Assembly (NCBI GenBank): GCA_963966185.1
Contig: CAWZYM010000172.1
Coordinates: 490,001-554,000 of the forward strand
Length of the DNA: 64,000 nucleotides
Reading direction: 5' to 3'
DNA from: Rhabditoides inermis
Taxonomy: Eukaryota; Nematoda; Chromadorea; Rhabditida; Rhabditidae
In this document: positions 1-11,899 of the stretch, in pieces
Layout: each line of letters opens with the position of its first letter
How positions within the stretch are numbered: position 1 is the first letter of the stretch
The notes under the pieces: generated by a model
The model's database searches: none
Told to the model about the DNA's origin: nothing
The model's input: only the letters and a program-made list of their open reading frames with translations
Position numbers and translations under genes: made by a program

Positions 1-2283
1 GCGTGTAGGAATTATAGATATAGGAGGAATGTGGGAACATAGGAAGTATAGGGAAATGGGGCAAGGTAGTTGGAAAGCACGTTGAAAGGGTAGTAGTTTC
101 AAAATACTGAGCGCCATTTCAGGAGCAGTGCCGAGGCGTGCAAGAAGTGCAACGCGGAGAATGGCTTCTGCGAGAACCGCGTCGACACTATGCTATGGTA
201 TTTCTTCGGACCCAACGGAAGCCGATTGTGAGTTCTGAAGGCGGGGCCACAGTAAATTCGTTAGAAGTGGTTGGGGGCCGTTTGAGCAGAAGAGTTTCAC
301 TTTTGTACTTTGTACTGTACTGTACTTTGCTTTGTACTGTACTTTGTACTTTTGTACTGTACCTCTCTAGCTGCACGTGAATGGCGGTCTGTGGGCGTAC
401 ACGCGGCTCGCACCGGGAGGAAGCGAGTACTACGAGGTGTCTACCCCATCAAGCAGTGCGGGGACGTGCAACCAACTACGGCGGTGCTGGACATGAGGCT
501 CGAGGGACTCGTCAACCTCGGTGACTCTCTCTCTCTCCCTCTCTCTCCCTCTCTCTCCCTCTCTCCCTCTCTCTCTCCCTCTCTCTCCCTCTCTCTCCCT
601 CTCTCTCTCCCTCTCTCTCCCTCTCTCTCCCCCTCTCTCTCCCTCTCTCTCTCCCTCTCTCTCTCCCTCTCTCTCTCCCTCTCTCTCCCTCTCTCTCTCC
701 CTCTCTCTCCCTCTCTCACCCCTTGTAGGCCCGGAGCGTCGTCTACCCATTCTGTGCATGGCCGAGACTCACAGCTCGTATGAGAACTCTCGCAGCTCTG
801 CCTATCCCGACTACAACAGCCACGTCGCTTACCATGAGTGCGTTTGTTTTGTTCAGTGGTTTGTTCATGTTTGTTCATGTGCTCTGTTCAGACAAGCACA
901 ACCTGCAAACTGCGTGCAAGAATATTGGCGGTCTGTTTCTTGGAACGTCTTGCGTGGTGCAAGAGAGGCTCCACTTGCCCGGCAACTATGACGCTGTCAC
1001 GTGAGTGGCGCACTGATGCGCAGTCGTTTTGATTGTTAAAGAGATGGTGTCACGTAAAAACGAGTGTGATACAGATCATAGCGATAGCATAGATCAGAGC
1101 ATAGCATCATAGCATCATAGCATCACAGATCATAGCATCAGATCATAGATCATAGCGTCATTACAAAATATCGATTGAAACCAAATCTGTAGGACTTTCG
1201 AATAATGCGCAATTGCGTGGTCCGCGTTTCCATTTGAAACTCGCGCCAAAATCAGTGAGGCGAAAGACTGTGAGATTTGAGAGAGCCGGTAGTGTGCGGC
1301 GTGTGACAGAAAGGTTTCTCTCACACACGACCGTCTGTCAGCAAAAAATCTATTGGCGTTGTATGAAACTGTCTCTTTCAGATACGACGATAAGCGCCAC
1401 GACTTGCAGCTGATGCTGAAGCACACGTGCAAAAAGCTCAAAGGATTTAAAGTCAACTTCTACGAGCCGACGCACGAACAGAAATCTCTGAAAATCGTAA
1501 GTGCGCGTGTTTCTATCAAAGTCTGTTCTGCCAAAATGCCTTGCCAACTTTCAACCACTTCCAACTACGTTCGAAACACAGACCTCTTGGGAACTTGGGA
1601 ACTGGTTTCGGCGACTTTACCCATGACTGTTTGGTTCAGTTCCAACACGGCCTGATTGGAACCATCGCGGCCATTCGAAACCCATCATTCCCATGAAACC
1701 TGGACACACTGATGATAGAGATAGTGCTTACAAGGTATGATTTGCATGATGTTTTATTAAATTGATAATTGGTAGTTGATGTTTGATAATGATTATCACT
1801 TAGTATGTGGACGAGAAAACGGGAAAGAGCGTGCTGCAACTTCGCAAAGAGTTCAAGTACATCGACGAGTTTGGACGAGCGGTATGCGAGACATGATATG
1901 ATAAGATCCAATGATAATATCATTAATTATCATTTTCATGTCCAACCATCACAATTTCAGACCGAGTCTTTTTTCGATAACCCGAACCTGTGGTACGGCG
2001 ATCAGCCGAACGCGAATGGGCATCCATACAGGGAGAACTGTGTCAGGGTACTGTAACTACAGTAACGATAGTACTGTACTGAAAGCTGATTGGCAATGAT
2101 TTGAGAGTTACGGTCGTCCGCCGTCCGGACTGTTTCACGACAACAGTTGCAAAACAGTTGATGACTATTTGTGCGAGTATAGTGAGTCTTGTTCTTGTTT
2201 TTCCCCCGCACATTATCGATTCAGAGAACGATCTCGTCGTATCGCAATACAAGAAAGAAGTGAAATACATCACTCCCCCCTAG
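1..2283 (+). CDS. C-type lectin domain protein, 5' end outside window
   Basis: This is the 3' portion of a multi-exon gene. The clearest part is the end of a C-type lectin-like domain. The exon near 1960-2050 reads LWYGDQPNANGHPYRENCV, the WxGxxPN..ENC core of the carbohydrate-recognition fold. The exon near 2117-2180 gives FHDNSCKTVDDYLCEY, the usual C-terminal NDxxC...FxCEY block. Exons near 892-1000, 1381-1500 and 1806-1880 (YVDEKTGKSVLQLRKEF) supply upstream residues. A last exon from about 2225 ends KYITPP and a TAG at 2281-2283. A Cys-rich exon near 121-229 (CKKCNAENGFCENR) and one near 370-510 probably belong to the same gene, but I could not join them in one frame. Such proteins are usually secreted or membrane-bound and bind glycans; the ligand cannot be read from sequence. 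AATAAA-like signals lie at 2626-2640. Confidence 0.6.
521..720. repeat. CT-rich compound microsatellite in intron
   Basis: About 200 bases built almost only of CTCTCTCC-type units, lying just after a possible splice donor (GTGACT, near 521) of the lectin gene. Long open frames through it on both strands are artefacts of low complexity. Confidence 0.9.
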
Positions 2284-2667
2284 GTTCATCTCTCCTCCCC
2301 CTTTTCCTCCCCCAATCTTTCGTAGCCGTATCCGTAATGTAATGGACATAAACTGTGAGGTCCATGCTTGTTTTGTTTTGATTTGAGGCGAAGTATGGTA
2401 TGTATACATATGAAATACAATATATTTTGCCTATCACTATGATCAAAACGCATCAACTAATTAATCACATATAACATCGAAAGATTGAAAGCGAAGGTTC
2501 GAAAGTTTCATTGGACTTGGAATTGGTCAAGGCATTTGAATTGAAATCACTATAATGGCCTGGAACATTTCGAATTTTTCGCCTCATTTCGAATGTGGAT
2601 ACGGTCCACTCATTCAGACAATGCATAAATAATAAAATAATATATGACGTGTTTTGCGAATTGTGCG

Positions 2668-2717
<50 letters not shown>

Positions 2718-3494
2718 AGGAGAGAGGGTGTAGCATAACGTTGTGTTGACGTACAATGTACTGATGAGTAGAGTTATACAAATGTGCAATGTAACATGTT
2801 GCTGATGTGGAATGTGGACGATGTCCGCGGTCCCCTCCTCTCCTCGCAGACTGGCTCCTCTCGCTCTTGCCGTCGCCATTTCTCCCAAGCAACATCGAGA
2901 GCGCAGAGCGGTCTTGTACTCCCTGAAACAGGTGGGGCCTGCCCAGCCGCCTGCGCTTTCGCTTTTCCAATACTCTAACCGTCTGTGATCGTGGGGGTAG
3001 AGAAACACAGTTCACCACTAACAGAGAATAGAGGCATAGTGTTTGACAATAGACATCTGAACCAACTTTTCCAGCGAAGAATAATTTATGTTTTTTTTCA
3101 TGATCTTGATTTGGCTTTTGGTATTTGGATGGTATATGACTCACTTGACAACGAATACGTTTAGAAAGGCGAGAAAGAGGGTCGACACAACGACGAGAGA
3201 TATAATAGAGATATGAATATATGAAAATAACCGTGATACATGAACAACTCAAATATCCGTCCACTTGCTAATATTATTTATTATTAATATGTACACATTT
3301 TCATATACAATTGCCGGATACAAAACACGTGACTAGGGCATATTACAACACACACAAAGCAAGAGGATATAACATATGCAGGATATTACGAACACGGAGG
3401 GCCGCGAACCCCTCAGGTTGGGTGGAGGAATGAGATGAATCTGAAAAGAAGAAGTATGTAACCTGTATTGTGTGCAAGTGTGTGAGAAGAGAAA

Positions 3495-3539
<45 letters not shown>

Positions 3540-3545
3540 GAACCT
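2284..3545. other. Intergenic region between convergent lectin and LEA genes
   Basis: I see no exon here. It holds the lectin 3' UTR with polyadenylation-like signals, a (GA)n tract at 2670-2714, a second at 3499-3538, and AT-rich sequence. Confidence 0.6.
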
Positions 3546-4117
3546 TTAGTGGATGGCAGCATCGTATGTGTTGTGAGCGCGCTGCTTGGCTGCCTTGGCC
3601 ATATCGGAAGCACACGTGCTGGCATCGTTCTGAAGGAAGTATAATAGATGAGTAAAGAGATAGAGAGAGAGAGGGGGGGGGAGAGAGAGATAGAGAGAGG
3701 GGGAGAGAGAGGGGGAGAGGTAGAGAGATACACCGACCGCCTTGTTGCGAATCGCGTCTCCCGCGTCTTCCGCTGCTTTCTTCGCGTTGTCTACTGCCTC
3801 TCCCGCGTTTTCCCGGGCAGAGTCGCCCGCCTTCCGAGCCTGTAAGGAAATCTCTCTCTCTCTCCCTTCTCTCTCTCTCACCTTCTCTGCAGCGCTTTCA
3901 GAATGTCCGGAGATCTTGTCAGCGGTGTTGCTCTGAAATACCAAACATTATTCACAACATAACAAGATTGTTATAAGAATTATACTCACGGCAGTCTTCT
4001 TCACTGAATCGTATGCGTCTCCGGCAGTGTCGCGGGCCTTCGAACCAATGTCAGAAATTTTCTCACCAGTGGCATTCTGAAAAGAGGGAATGAGAGGGAG
4101 AGAGAGAGAGAGGTGGC

Positions 4118-4161
<44 letters not shown>

Positions 4162-4715
4162 CACTGCTCCGTTCTTGACTGCATCTCCGGCCTGGTTGGC
4201 TGCCTTCTTGGTCGAATCGACCGCGTCGCCAGCGTACTCTTTCGCCTAGGTATACGGTATTGTGAAATGGGTTACGGTATTGTGAGTCGGACTCATACTA
4301 CCAAGTAGGCTGCTGTAAACTTATCCAACCTTCTCGCTGGAATCCTTGGCGCCACCGGTGATCTTTTCGGAAATGTTGTGCTGAAATGAGAGTGAGAGAG
4401 AGAGAGAGAGGGAGAGAGAGGAAAAGAGAGAGGAAAAGAGAGAGGGAAAGAGAGAGAATAAGGAGGAGGAGGAGGAGAGAGGGAGAGGGTGAGGGAGAGG
4501 GAGAGAGAGGGGGGAGAGAGAGAGAGAGAGAGAGAGACTCACCGCCGCATCGGACACAGTGTCGACGGTCGAGTTGAATGCGTTCTTGATAGACTCCTAA
4601 ATAGTGTTTTTGTAGAAAATACGTGCAAATTCAAACATGTCCTTTCTCGAACAGTGATCGCCTTCTCTCTCTCTCGCTCCCTCGCTTCCTCCCTCCCTCT
4701 CTTTCTCTTCCTCCC

Positions 4716-4757
<42 letters not shown>

Positions 4758-5262
4758 GCACTCGTTGTTGCCTAAAAGTGCACTCGCTTTCGAGCAGCGG
4801 CAAAACAACAGTGAGAGAAGCGATGAATACAATAGAGGCAGAGAAAGTGAGAGAGGCAGAGATAGCACGAGGGGAGTGGAGTGAAAGAGTGGAGTGAAAG
4901 AGTGCAACAACAGAGAGCGGTCATGAAAACATTCGAATCTACTCTGCTTATATGGTGAGGCACGACTTTTCACGTGAACACATACCAACCCATACTGGTT
5001 TTTGGTTTCCCTATGTCTATAATAGGTTTCCCTGACTCCTTTTCACACTGTCGCAGACATTGTAACCTATTCAACCTTACTTTTTTTCTCGCAAACGGCA
5101 AACGCTTGAGTGAAAAACACAAGTTACTCAGAGACGGTAACTTGGGTTTTTGTTTTGTTTTATGTTTTTTGTAATAATTTATTGTGAGCCGATTGAATAG
5201 GTGCAAATGCCTTGCGCATACATATGTTTTTATTAGAGGGAAAAGACATGAAGACTCACCAT
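3546..5262 (-). CDS. LEA group 3 (late embryogenesis abundant) protein
   Basis: Eight short exons with phase-0 junctions give a hydrophilic Ala/Lys/Asp-rich protein of roughly 175 residues. Exon 1 ends exactly at ATG (5262-5260). Exon 2 then reads ESIKNAFNSTVDTVSDAA. Later exons carry repeats such as AGDAVDSTKKAANQAGDA, ARDTAGDAYDSVKKTA and ENAGEAVDNAKKAAEDAGDA, the 11-residue amphipathic pattern of group 3 LEA proteins. The last exon ends AHNTYDAAIH and TAA at 3548-3546. Members of the family are disordered in water, fold to helices on drying and protect proteins and membranes; nematodes, tardigrades and rotifers carry them. There is no signal peptide, so a cytosolic or organellar site is inferred. 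Every intron carries GA/CT microsatellite. A TATA box at 5413-5420 lies about 150 bases upstream of the ATG. Confidence 0.8.
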
Positions 5263-5412
5263 CGTAGTTTGCGTTTGACAGTAGATGAATGAGCTTTCTG
5301 TAATCAAGAAAATCCTTAGATTCGCACACGTGAAACAAAATTGCGAAAGTGGAACGAAAATGGAAAAACACGTGACCATGGAAAACATACTCCTCTCTGA
5401 AGCGGCCATGTG

Positions 5413-5420
5413 TTTATATA
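5413..5420 (-). promoter_or_regulatory. TATA box of the LEA gene
   Basis: TATATAAA on the minus strand, about 150 bases upstream of the LEA start codon, the spacing expected for a core promoter with a 5' UTR of some 120 bases. Confidence 0.5.
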
Positions 5421-6221
5421 TGCGTCTCCCCGAGAGGGAGGGATTGGGATACGGTAGAGGAAAGGTCATTCACGTAAACAAGCATTCCAGAGAGAGCGGG
5501 ACACCCCGAATGTTCTCTGCTCGTCTCTTTCTCTCTTTCTCTCTCGCCCTAACTATTTCTCTTCCCCTCTCTCTATCACTATCCTTCGATCTCTGATGCT
5601 ATTCTGGGTATTCCGTACTTTCGCCTGTACTGTTTCACTGAGGCGGTGGTAGTGCAAAAGCGAGTATGACATAGTACAAACACTCTTCTTTTTACGCGTG
5701 ATGCGAGTGAGAAAAAGAGAAAGATACATAGAGAGTGAGAACGAATGTTGTCGGTGATATCATAGAAAATCATAGGCCACCACACTCTACCATCCGTGAC
5801 CGACTTACGTTGTTAGGGGATAACCAAATATTTACATATGCAAAACACTCTGATTTCCACTTTCCACACTCACTCAGGACTGCTGCAATCAGTCAGTCGC
5901 GTCGCTCATTGGCGTAACTCGATTAGCATGTCTGGAGGGGCAAATAAAAGGCGGGCGCGGTGAACTGCCGGCATCCATTCGTTTCTAGGAGCCGATCGAG
6001 GTCTTTCAGCGCATAATAAAATCTTTATATGTCAATAGATTATAGAGACACAGTAACATAACAGGAAATGTACAGCGTGGCAAATATCGAGCTGACCCTA
6101 GGCTATCTGTATTGAACATCTAGCTACTTATGAGGGACTCCATCATGTGCGCCGGTCCGTGAGGCAGGCAATTCACACTGAACAAAGAAGATTCGACGCG
6201 CGGCGCGTTCCGTCGAAGAAT

Positions 6222-6301
6222 CATTATAACTCCGCTACGCTACGGTATAACGCGAATTTTACCCCGTTCCAAGCAATCAACCAGACAGGGGGAAGGGTCC
6301 T
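6222..6301 (+). repeat. 80-bp direct repeat R1, copy 1
   Basis: Begins CATTATAACTCCGCTACGCT and ends AGGGGGAAGGGTCCT. It appears identical to 7054-7133, while the flanks differ, so it is a discrete mobile or dispersed unit. Confidence 0.85.
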
Positions 6302-6907
6302 TTATCAGAGTCGCCACAATGCATCAACACGCTACAGTACAATGTTTTGACGGTCGTTCCGGACGAGGCGACCCCTCGACGGTTGGGCGGTCGTTGTTCC
6401 TCGCCCCCGTAGTCGACCGATCCTGTAGCCTTGAGGGGTGGATGTGCTGACGCATCCGCTGAAAACGCAACCATGTGCGATGTGCTGAAAGGATAAAGCT
6501 GCACGCAAACACATCACACTTGCTATATTTCAGCGTTTATTGTCATAAAACGTGAAATGTTACCACATACAACACGAAACGCGCAATGAATACATGCTAC
6601 CGTAATCGTGTGGCTGCTGATAGCCACTGTACGGCTATTACTTGTATTCAACTATCGCGTGTCAACCGTGTTAGTACCTACTCTCTGGGTAGTTGGTTGG
6701 TGGGGCGACGGTTGTCCGAGAGTAGTTCATCGAGGCGCAGCCACCCCTCGCGCCTGTCCTCGCCTCACCCATGCGAACCTGAATCATCGCACATCATCTA
6801 AGCGTCCACCTCTATCCTTATAGGTTATTCCGCTTGACATACACACTGGGTGGGTGGGTGGTAGTGTGTCTCATAGATGCGAGCTTTTTAGTGGGTGGGT
6901 GGGCGGC

Positions 6908-7057
6908 CAAAAAGCGAGCCCTAGAATGGCGATCGATCGCCGCGATCCGCCATGATCACACAGGCTCCGCCCACTGACTCCAACTTGGCAAGCTGAGCGC
7001 ACTCACCCCGCCCCCCCCCCCCGTTGATGCATTGGAACTACCGCAAAATTATACATT
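6908..7057 (+). repeat. 150-bp direct repeat R2, copy 1
   Basis: Starts CAAAAAGCGAGCCCTAGAAT, includes a palindromic GGCGATCGATCGCC core and a poly-C run, and ends AAAATTATACATT. A nearly identical copy lies at 9146-9292. Its end overlaps the start of R1 copy 2. Confidence 0.85.
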
Positions 7058-7133
7058 ATAACTCCGCTACGCTACGGTATAACGCGAATTTTACCCCGTT
7101 CCAAGCAATCAACCAGACAGGGGGAAGGGTCCT
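7054..7133 (+). repeat. 80-bp direct repeat R1, copy 2
   Basis: Matches 6222-6301 base for base as far as I can follow. Here it is joined directly to the end of R2, suggesting insertion of one element at the end of the other. Confidence 0.85.
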
Positions 7134-7528
7134 AGAGAACAGCAAAGTAGCAGGCGTAGAATGGGGTATCCATATAGGGTCTATAGAAAGTTATTGCGCG
7201 CAGGCACGAGAACCGATGCATTCAATCACTGTCAAATAAAGCAGAAACGTAACACGCGTTGCGAAAGCAGCGGTAATGTGCATATGGTTGCAGAATGTGA
7301 TGCAAACGAGTGGACTCGACTCCGTGACTCTGTCACTGTCCGATTCAATTCTACTGTATAGTGAATTTGCGTAGTAAATGTGGTCCACATACCATCGATG
7401 CGCGTCATTCTTCATTCACCTCGCAATATGAGGATGGGAAGCGCAAGACCACCGCAGCGTCACTCCCTCAATCTACACGAACGCGAACAGGAATGGAAAG
7501 CCGTGCCCAAGGAACATCATTGTATAAT

Positions 7529-7763
7529 AGCAGCTTGCAAGATGGTTGAAAAAAGTGAAAAAAAACGAGAAAAAAACGGAGAAAAAGGACAAAAGAATTG
7601 CATTTTTTTTTTTGAAAAAAAGTGAAAAAAATTCATTTTTTGTCAAAAAATGAATTTTTTTTTCACTTTTTTTTCAAAACCTTTCCCTCTCATTTTTTTT
7701 GTCCTTTTTCTCCGTTTTTTTTCTCGTTTTTTTTCACTTTTTTCAACCATCTTGCAAGCTGCT
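7529..7763. mobile_element. Long-hairpin MITE, copy 1
   Basis: Near-perfect palindrome of 235 bases. The left arm begins AGCAGCTTGCAAGATGGTTG and the right arm ends with its reverse complement; arms are about 110 bases and very rich in A (left) and T (right). No coding capacity. A second copy lies at 15173-15401. Confidence 0.85.
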
Positions 7764-9145
7764 TAACATCAACGCGTGTAGCTCGCTCGGATTCCAGAGG
7801 TAATAAAGTGGGGTGAGATGGTGGGGTGACCTCAATGTGGTTCGTGGTTCTCGCAACCACCAATGTCTAAACATGCATTAGCGCTCCGTTAACCGTGGTG
7901 GACAAGCAGAGTGGGTAATGGTGGCAAGTGCATCATCCGTTTACTACACGCGCTGCTCGAAATTTCCGTTTGCTATAACAGCGCGCAAAAATATATCACG
8001 GAATATTGGGCACACTCACGGTTGTTGGGTGAGAGAGAGAAAAGTCGTCTCATTCCTGCTCTTCTCCCACTCACACATCGGTCCCGGGTCGACCTAGACA
8101 ACCAGTAGTCGGTCTGCCGCATTCAATACAACATGTGTCAACAGCCAAACGTGTGCATACCTGCTGCTGGATCCAATAGGATCGGTGACCCATCGCACCA
8201 TGGAGTACTGACGCTCCATGCGTTGAATCCTGACATCCACATAAGTCAGTAATACCAATAAGACAATGGGAGCCACGTGTATAAACCGTGCTGACCCACC
8301 GCCAGCCGACCTGTCGCGTCCTCTCCGCGCAGCCTCTCCGCGCATTCCGCTCGTCTCGGTCTCTCGCCAGAACTCAGCCGGCCTGGAATCAGCCTTGACT
8401 TGGCCGATTCGCCTCCAATAATCGGGCATCAAGGCAATTCGCACCTGTGATCTCATCTCGATGCAGATCCACGGCTTACTCGACCGCGCCCGCTGCACAC
8501 ACATCTGTCGCTCGCTTCACCCTGCACACTGCAGTCTCCGTCCGACATGGACCCTCTGTAAGCAACAGAGTCAATAACATGGATATCAAGGTGCCACGCA
8601 CACAATCCGGTCACCTGGACAATGTGTCGATATACTAGCAACACCGTGCTAGGTGTGACACAACCACCTGGACAAGGCGTTCCTTCCGGGGGGCAGCGGT
8701 TCGAATACACGAACCCCGCCACTCCACGTCCACGAAATAAACACAACAAACACACCATGTTCGTACGTAACATGTCAACCGCATGCTCTGGCACAACCGT
8801 ACGACCGTGTACCAAACAATGATTTTTGAGCAAACCGCTCCACCGCGAACCTTCATCATAACGACGATGACGAAATTTGTGAAACTGCGTAATACCAGCT
8901 AGTGTCTTGAAAAGAGATGGAGACATAAGTAATGAATACAATAGTGTATATGCAACACAAAATGAGATGATAAAACACGCATACGTTGTGGAAACCTTTG
9001 CAACAAAGAATTTTCGAAATTCGAAAACTGCTCATCCTGAGCAGAGACCAACGATTGTCGCGTGAAAACTGCACATATACACACTAAAGAATACACAAAA
9101 AGAACTGAAAAAAATCGATAAAAATACAAATTTCGGCGACTCGGG

Positions 9146-9292
9146 CAAAAAGCGAGCCCTAGAATGGCGATCGATCGCCGCGATCCGCCATGATCACACA
9201 GGCTCCGCCCACTGACTCCAACTTGGCAAGCTGAGCGCACTCACCCCGCCCCCCCCCGTTGATGCATTGGAACTACCGCAAAATTATACATT
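9146..9292 (+). repeat. R2 dispersed repeat, copy 2
   Basis: Copy of 6908-7057 differing mainly in poly-C length. It ends at the same AAAATTATACATT and is followed by unrelated sequence. Confidence 0.85.
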
Positions 9293-9404
9293 TTCCTCAA
9301 ATTGCCACGCACTCTCGCTCACTCTCGTTTCTTTTCCACCCTCGCGCCGTCTGCCGTCTCTCTAATCGAGCGTTCTCTCGCGCACTCTCTGTCTCAATCA
9401 GTAG

Positions 9405-11420
9405 AATGAGTCTCGAAACGAAACCGCACTAAAACGATTTGTCATCATGCCGCTTCTGTTCAGTTGTGAATTGCCGTGTGAGGGATGGGACACGTGTTTG
9501 CCACGCGTTGTGGATGTGGGCTGGAGCTCAGCCTGAAGTGCGAAATCGGAGATAGAACCCACCAAGCACTGCAAGAAGGAATCGACGGTACATTTGAAGG
9601 GGTACTCTATATACTTACATAAGAAGGAGTACTGTACTTGAGATGGGTTACGGTATGTGAAGAAAAAGTATGCTGTAGACGGATAACGATTGATGTTACG
9701 GTGACAATTGTGCACTTACTGTAGTCCTTTGAGAGAAGGATGAATCACGACCGACATGGTGATGGGTCCTGTAGTTAGATCGTGACACGTAGCTTTTTCG
9801 GAGAAGGACGTCTAACGCCGGCTATGGCGAGTGTAATTCAGATGCTAGCAGTACCTTTCCTTCTGCTGCGTGGTGGTAGGCAGCTGGATCAGCGCGATAT
9901 GCTGCGGGCGCGCCATGTGCTCGGAATGTTCCCACGCCCATCGCGGTCACTCGGCCTACCGTCCGGTACGTATGATGCGCATCAACCATCAACCTACAAT
10001 GTATTTTTTTGATTGCGATTTGTACAAGTCGATGAGTGAGGATGTGCTTCGTACCCTCGGCGGTCAACGACAAGAACGAGGCCAAGTCTCAGTGCGATCG
10101 TGCGCTCCGCAAGGCCGAGCTGCTCGCCTCCAGCCTGCGCGACTGTCAGTCCGAGGTGGGCTCAAGGCGCTGCGATGGAGAATTCAAAGAACGCGCACTG
10201 CATTTGCATGCGTGGATAATCAGCATGCGTCATCTTCTGCTCGTGCTCGTTTTCGTAGTGTGTATTCTTCCGTTCATCCTTTCTTTCTAGGAATGAGTGA
10301 TGGTAGTGCCCACGAGAGCTATTTCACACGATGTATGAAGGCGCGTGTGCGCAGCGTGGAGTGATCGCATACACTGGCGAGTGTGGTCTCCGTCTGTGCG
10401 ATCGTTGCGAGGTCATCCACACCAAGCGATGCAAGAAGGATCTGCAGGTACTTTTTTATTAGATTCTGAAAAAAGAGTACATCTAAAGAAACTGATGAGT
10501 ACTGTAGTTAGATGGGTGTACGGTAATCGTATTTCTGTAGTTGGACTCGTTGGTTGTTATTTGGGAGGATGACTAACGCCGGCTAAGGCGAGTAGGAATA
10601 AGAAGTATTGCATTGACAATGGACCGTGATAGTTTAGATGGTCGAGTACCTCCAGGAGGCCTGCGCGTGCATCGTTCTTGGTGAGTGGGTGTATGCTGTC
10701 TTCTGCTCCCGGAGTTTGTGCTAAAAGTGCAATACGATCCACAATTGTCACCCGACGTTTTGCCGCCCGGTACGTACGATGTACGCCCTACAATCATACA
10801 TTGTATGCTTATAGGTAGACGATGACATGCTGAAAGAAATCTCGGAGGACAGTATGAGGGTCATGTACACTGAGCAGAAGAAGGGAAAGAACGAGGCGGA
10901 GGATCGTCTCATTCGCAGCAACCGCCACTGTGAGCGGCTCAGCAAGTCGCTTCGTGACTGTCAGCTCGAGAACGCGGAGCTTAAAGGGAGTGTACACTTT
11001 GAATTTCGAAGGGGAGTTAGCACCGGGATGTGAAAATATGATGAAAACGATGTATTTTTGTCAATACAACTATTTTCTGAAAATGCCTGCGAATAGATAA
11101 AAATTGAGCGCAAAATGTGTCAAAATGCAGAAATTGGTGCCAGTTGGTGCCAATTTTCAATGTTCAACAGAATATTTCATCGACTTTTAGGTATCTTCGA
11201 CACATAGTTGTATTGACAAAAGTGCATCATTTTCCTCATATTTTCACATACCGGTGCTAACTCAACCTCGAAATTCAGAGTGTACACTCTCTTTAAGGAG
11301 CGTCTGCATCGTCTCGAGAAGAAGCTGAATGGAGAGGGCGACAGCCGCGCCGCTGCTGGTTCGGATAACGATCCGAGGGACCAGGATAATTCGGACCAGT
11401 TCGCCCAGCTGGCCATCTAG
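9405..11420 (+). CDS. Putative Cys-rich (B-box-like) coiled-coil protein with duplicated exons
   Basis: The gene is only partly resolvable. One exon near 10330-10448 reads GECGLRLCDRCEVIHTKRC, a spaced Cys/His pattern like a B-box or related zinc site. A diverged copy near 9495-9600 reads RCGCGLELSLKCEIGDRTHQ. A second exon type (MCSECSHAHRGHSAYRP near 9914-9964) also has a decayed partner near 10690-10770. A coiled-coil exon at about 10815-10995 (SKSLRDCQLENAELK) is paired with one near 10060-10155 (LLASSLRDCQSE). The last exon, 11298-11420, reads ERLHRLEKKLNGEG and ends FAQLAI, TAG. The segment looks like a tandem duplication in which one set has partly decayed. Function is not known; the TRIM-like order of zinc site then coiled coil is only suggestive. 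Confidence 0.4.
10980..11297. mobile_element. Terminal-inverted-repeat element forming an intron
   Basis: Inverted repeats of about 80 bases, CTTAAAGGGAGTGTACAC at the left and its near reverse complement at 11279-11297, enclose some 150 bases of AT-rich unique sequence. The element lies exactly between two coding exons of the coiled-coil gene. No coding capacity. Confidence 0.75.
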
Positions 11421-11899
11421 GAATACGCGCCCGCCACACAACAACGCAATTTTAGTTAGTTTTTCGTCTGAATTCGTACTTTATTTTTCGTACCTAATAA
11501 CCTACGTCGATCTTAATAAATTCATGGATATTTTGTGCTGCGTCTGAATGGGAAAGCGATGGCTGATATCTTTTTTTTAATGGGCCACCGTTGCGGCGTG
11601 GTGCTGCGTGGATGCTGCGTTGGCTGTTGCACGAAACAGCACAAAATCAATACACTATCAACGCGGCGGCAGTGTTTCGTTTACATTATGAATATTAGTT
11701 TTTTTCCTTATTTATTTTTTATTTTTGTTTGTCATCTCATGTGCTTACCCTTGTTGGGTCACACTGTTACATTCATAGTACTCTTCCAAAGAAGCATTTT
11801 TGCTCGATAAAACTGATTGCCGTGCCGTGCGTCGCGTGTTCATCCCATTGATTATATTTGGATATGAATATCACTTTTCATGCACCAGTTTCAGCAGGT
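11421..11899. other. Intergenic spacer
   Basis: AT-rich, with an AATAAA-type signal near 11514. I see no exon. A 3' splice site (TTTCAG) at 11889-11894 precedes the next start codon. Confidence 0.55.

Larger units (their letters stand above)
5421..9404. other. Repeat-rich region without convincing genes
   Basis: Apart from the repeats listed separately (6222-6301, 6908-7057, 7054-7133, 7529-7763, 9146-9292) I find no chain of exons with protein-like composition. GGGT-type runs occur at 6847-6905 and poly-C runs at 7010-7022 and 9247-9257. Confidence 0.55.

Noticed and set aside
430..878. Overlapping Arg/Glu and Ser/Leu open frames
   Set aside because: Low-complexity translations of the CT-rich microsatellite.
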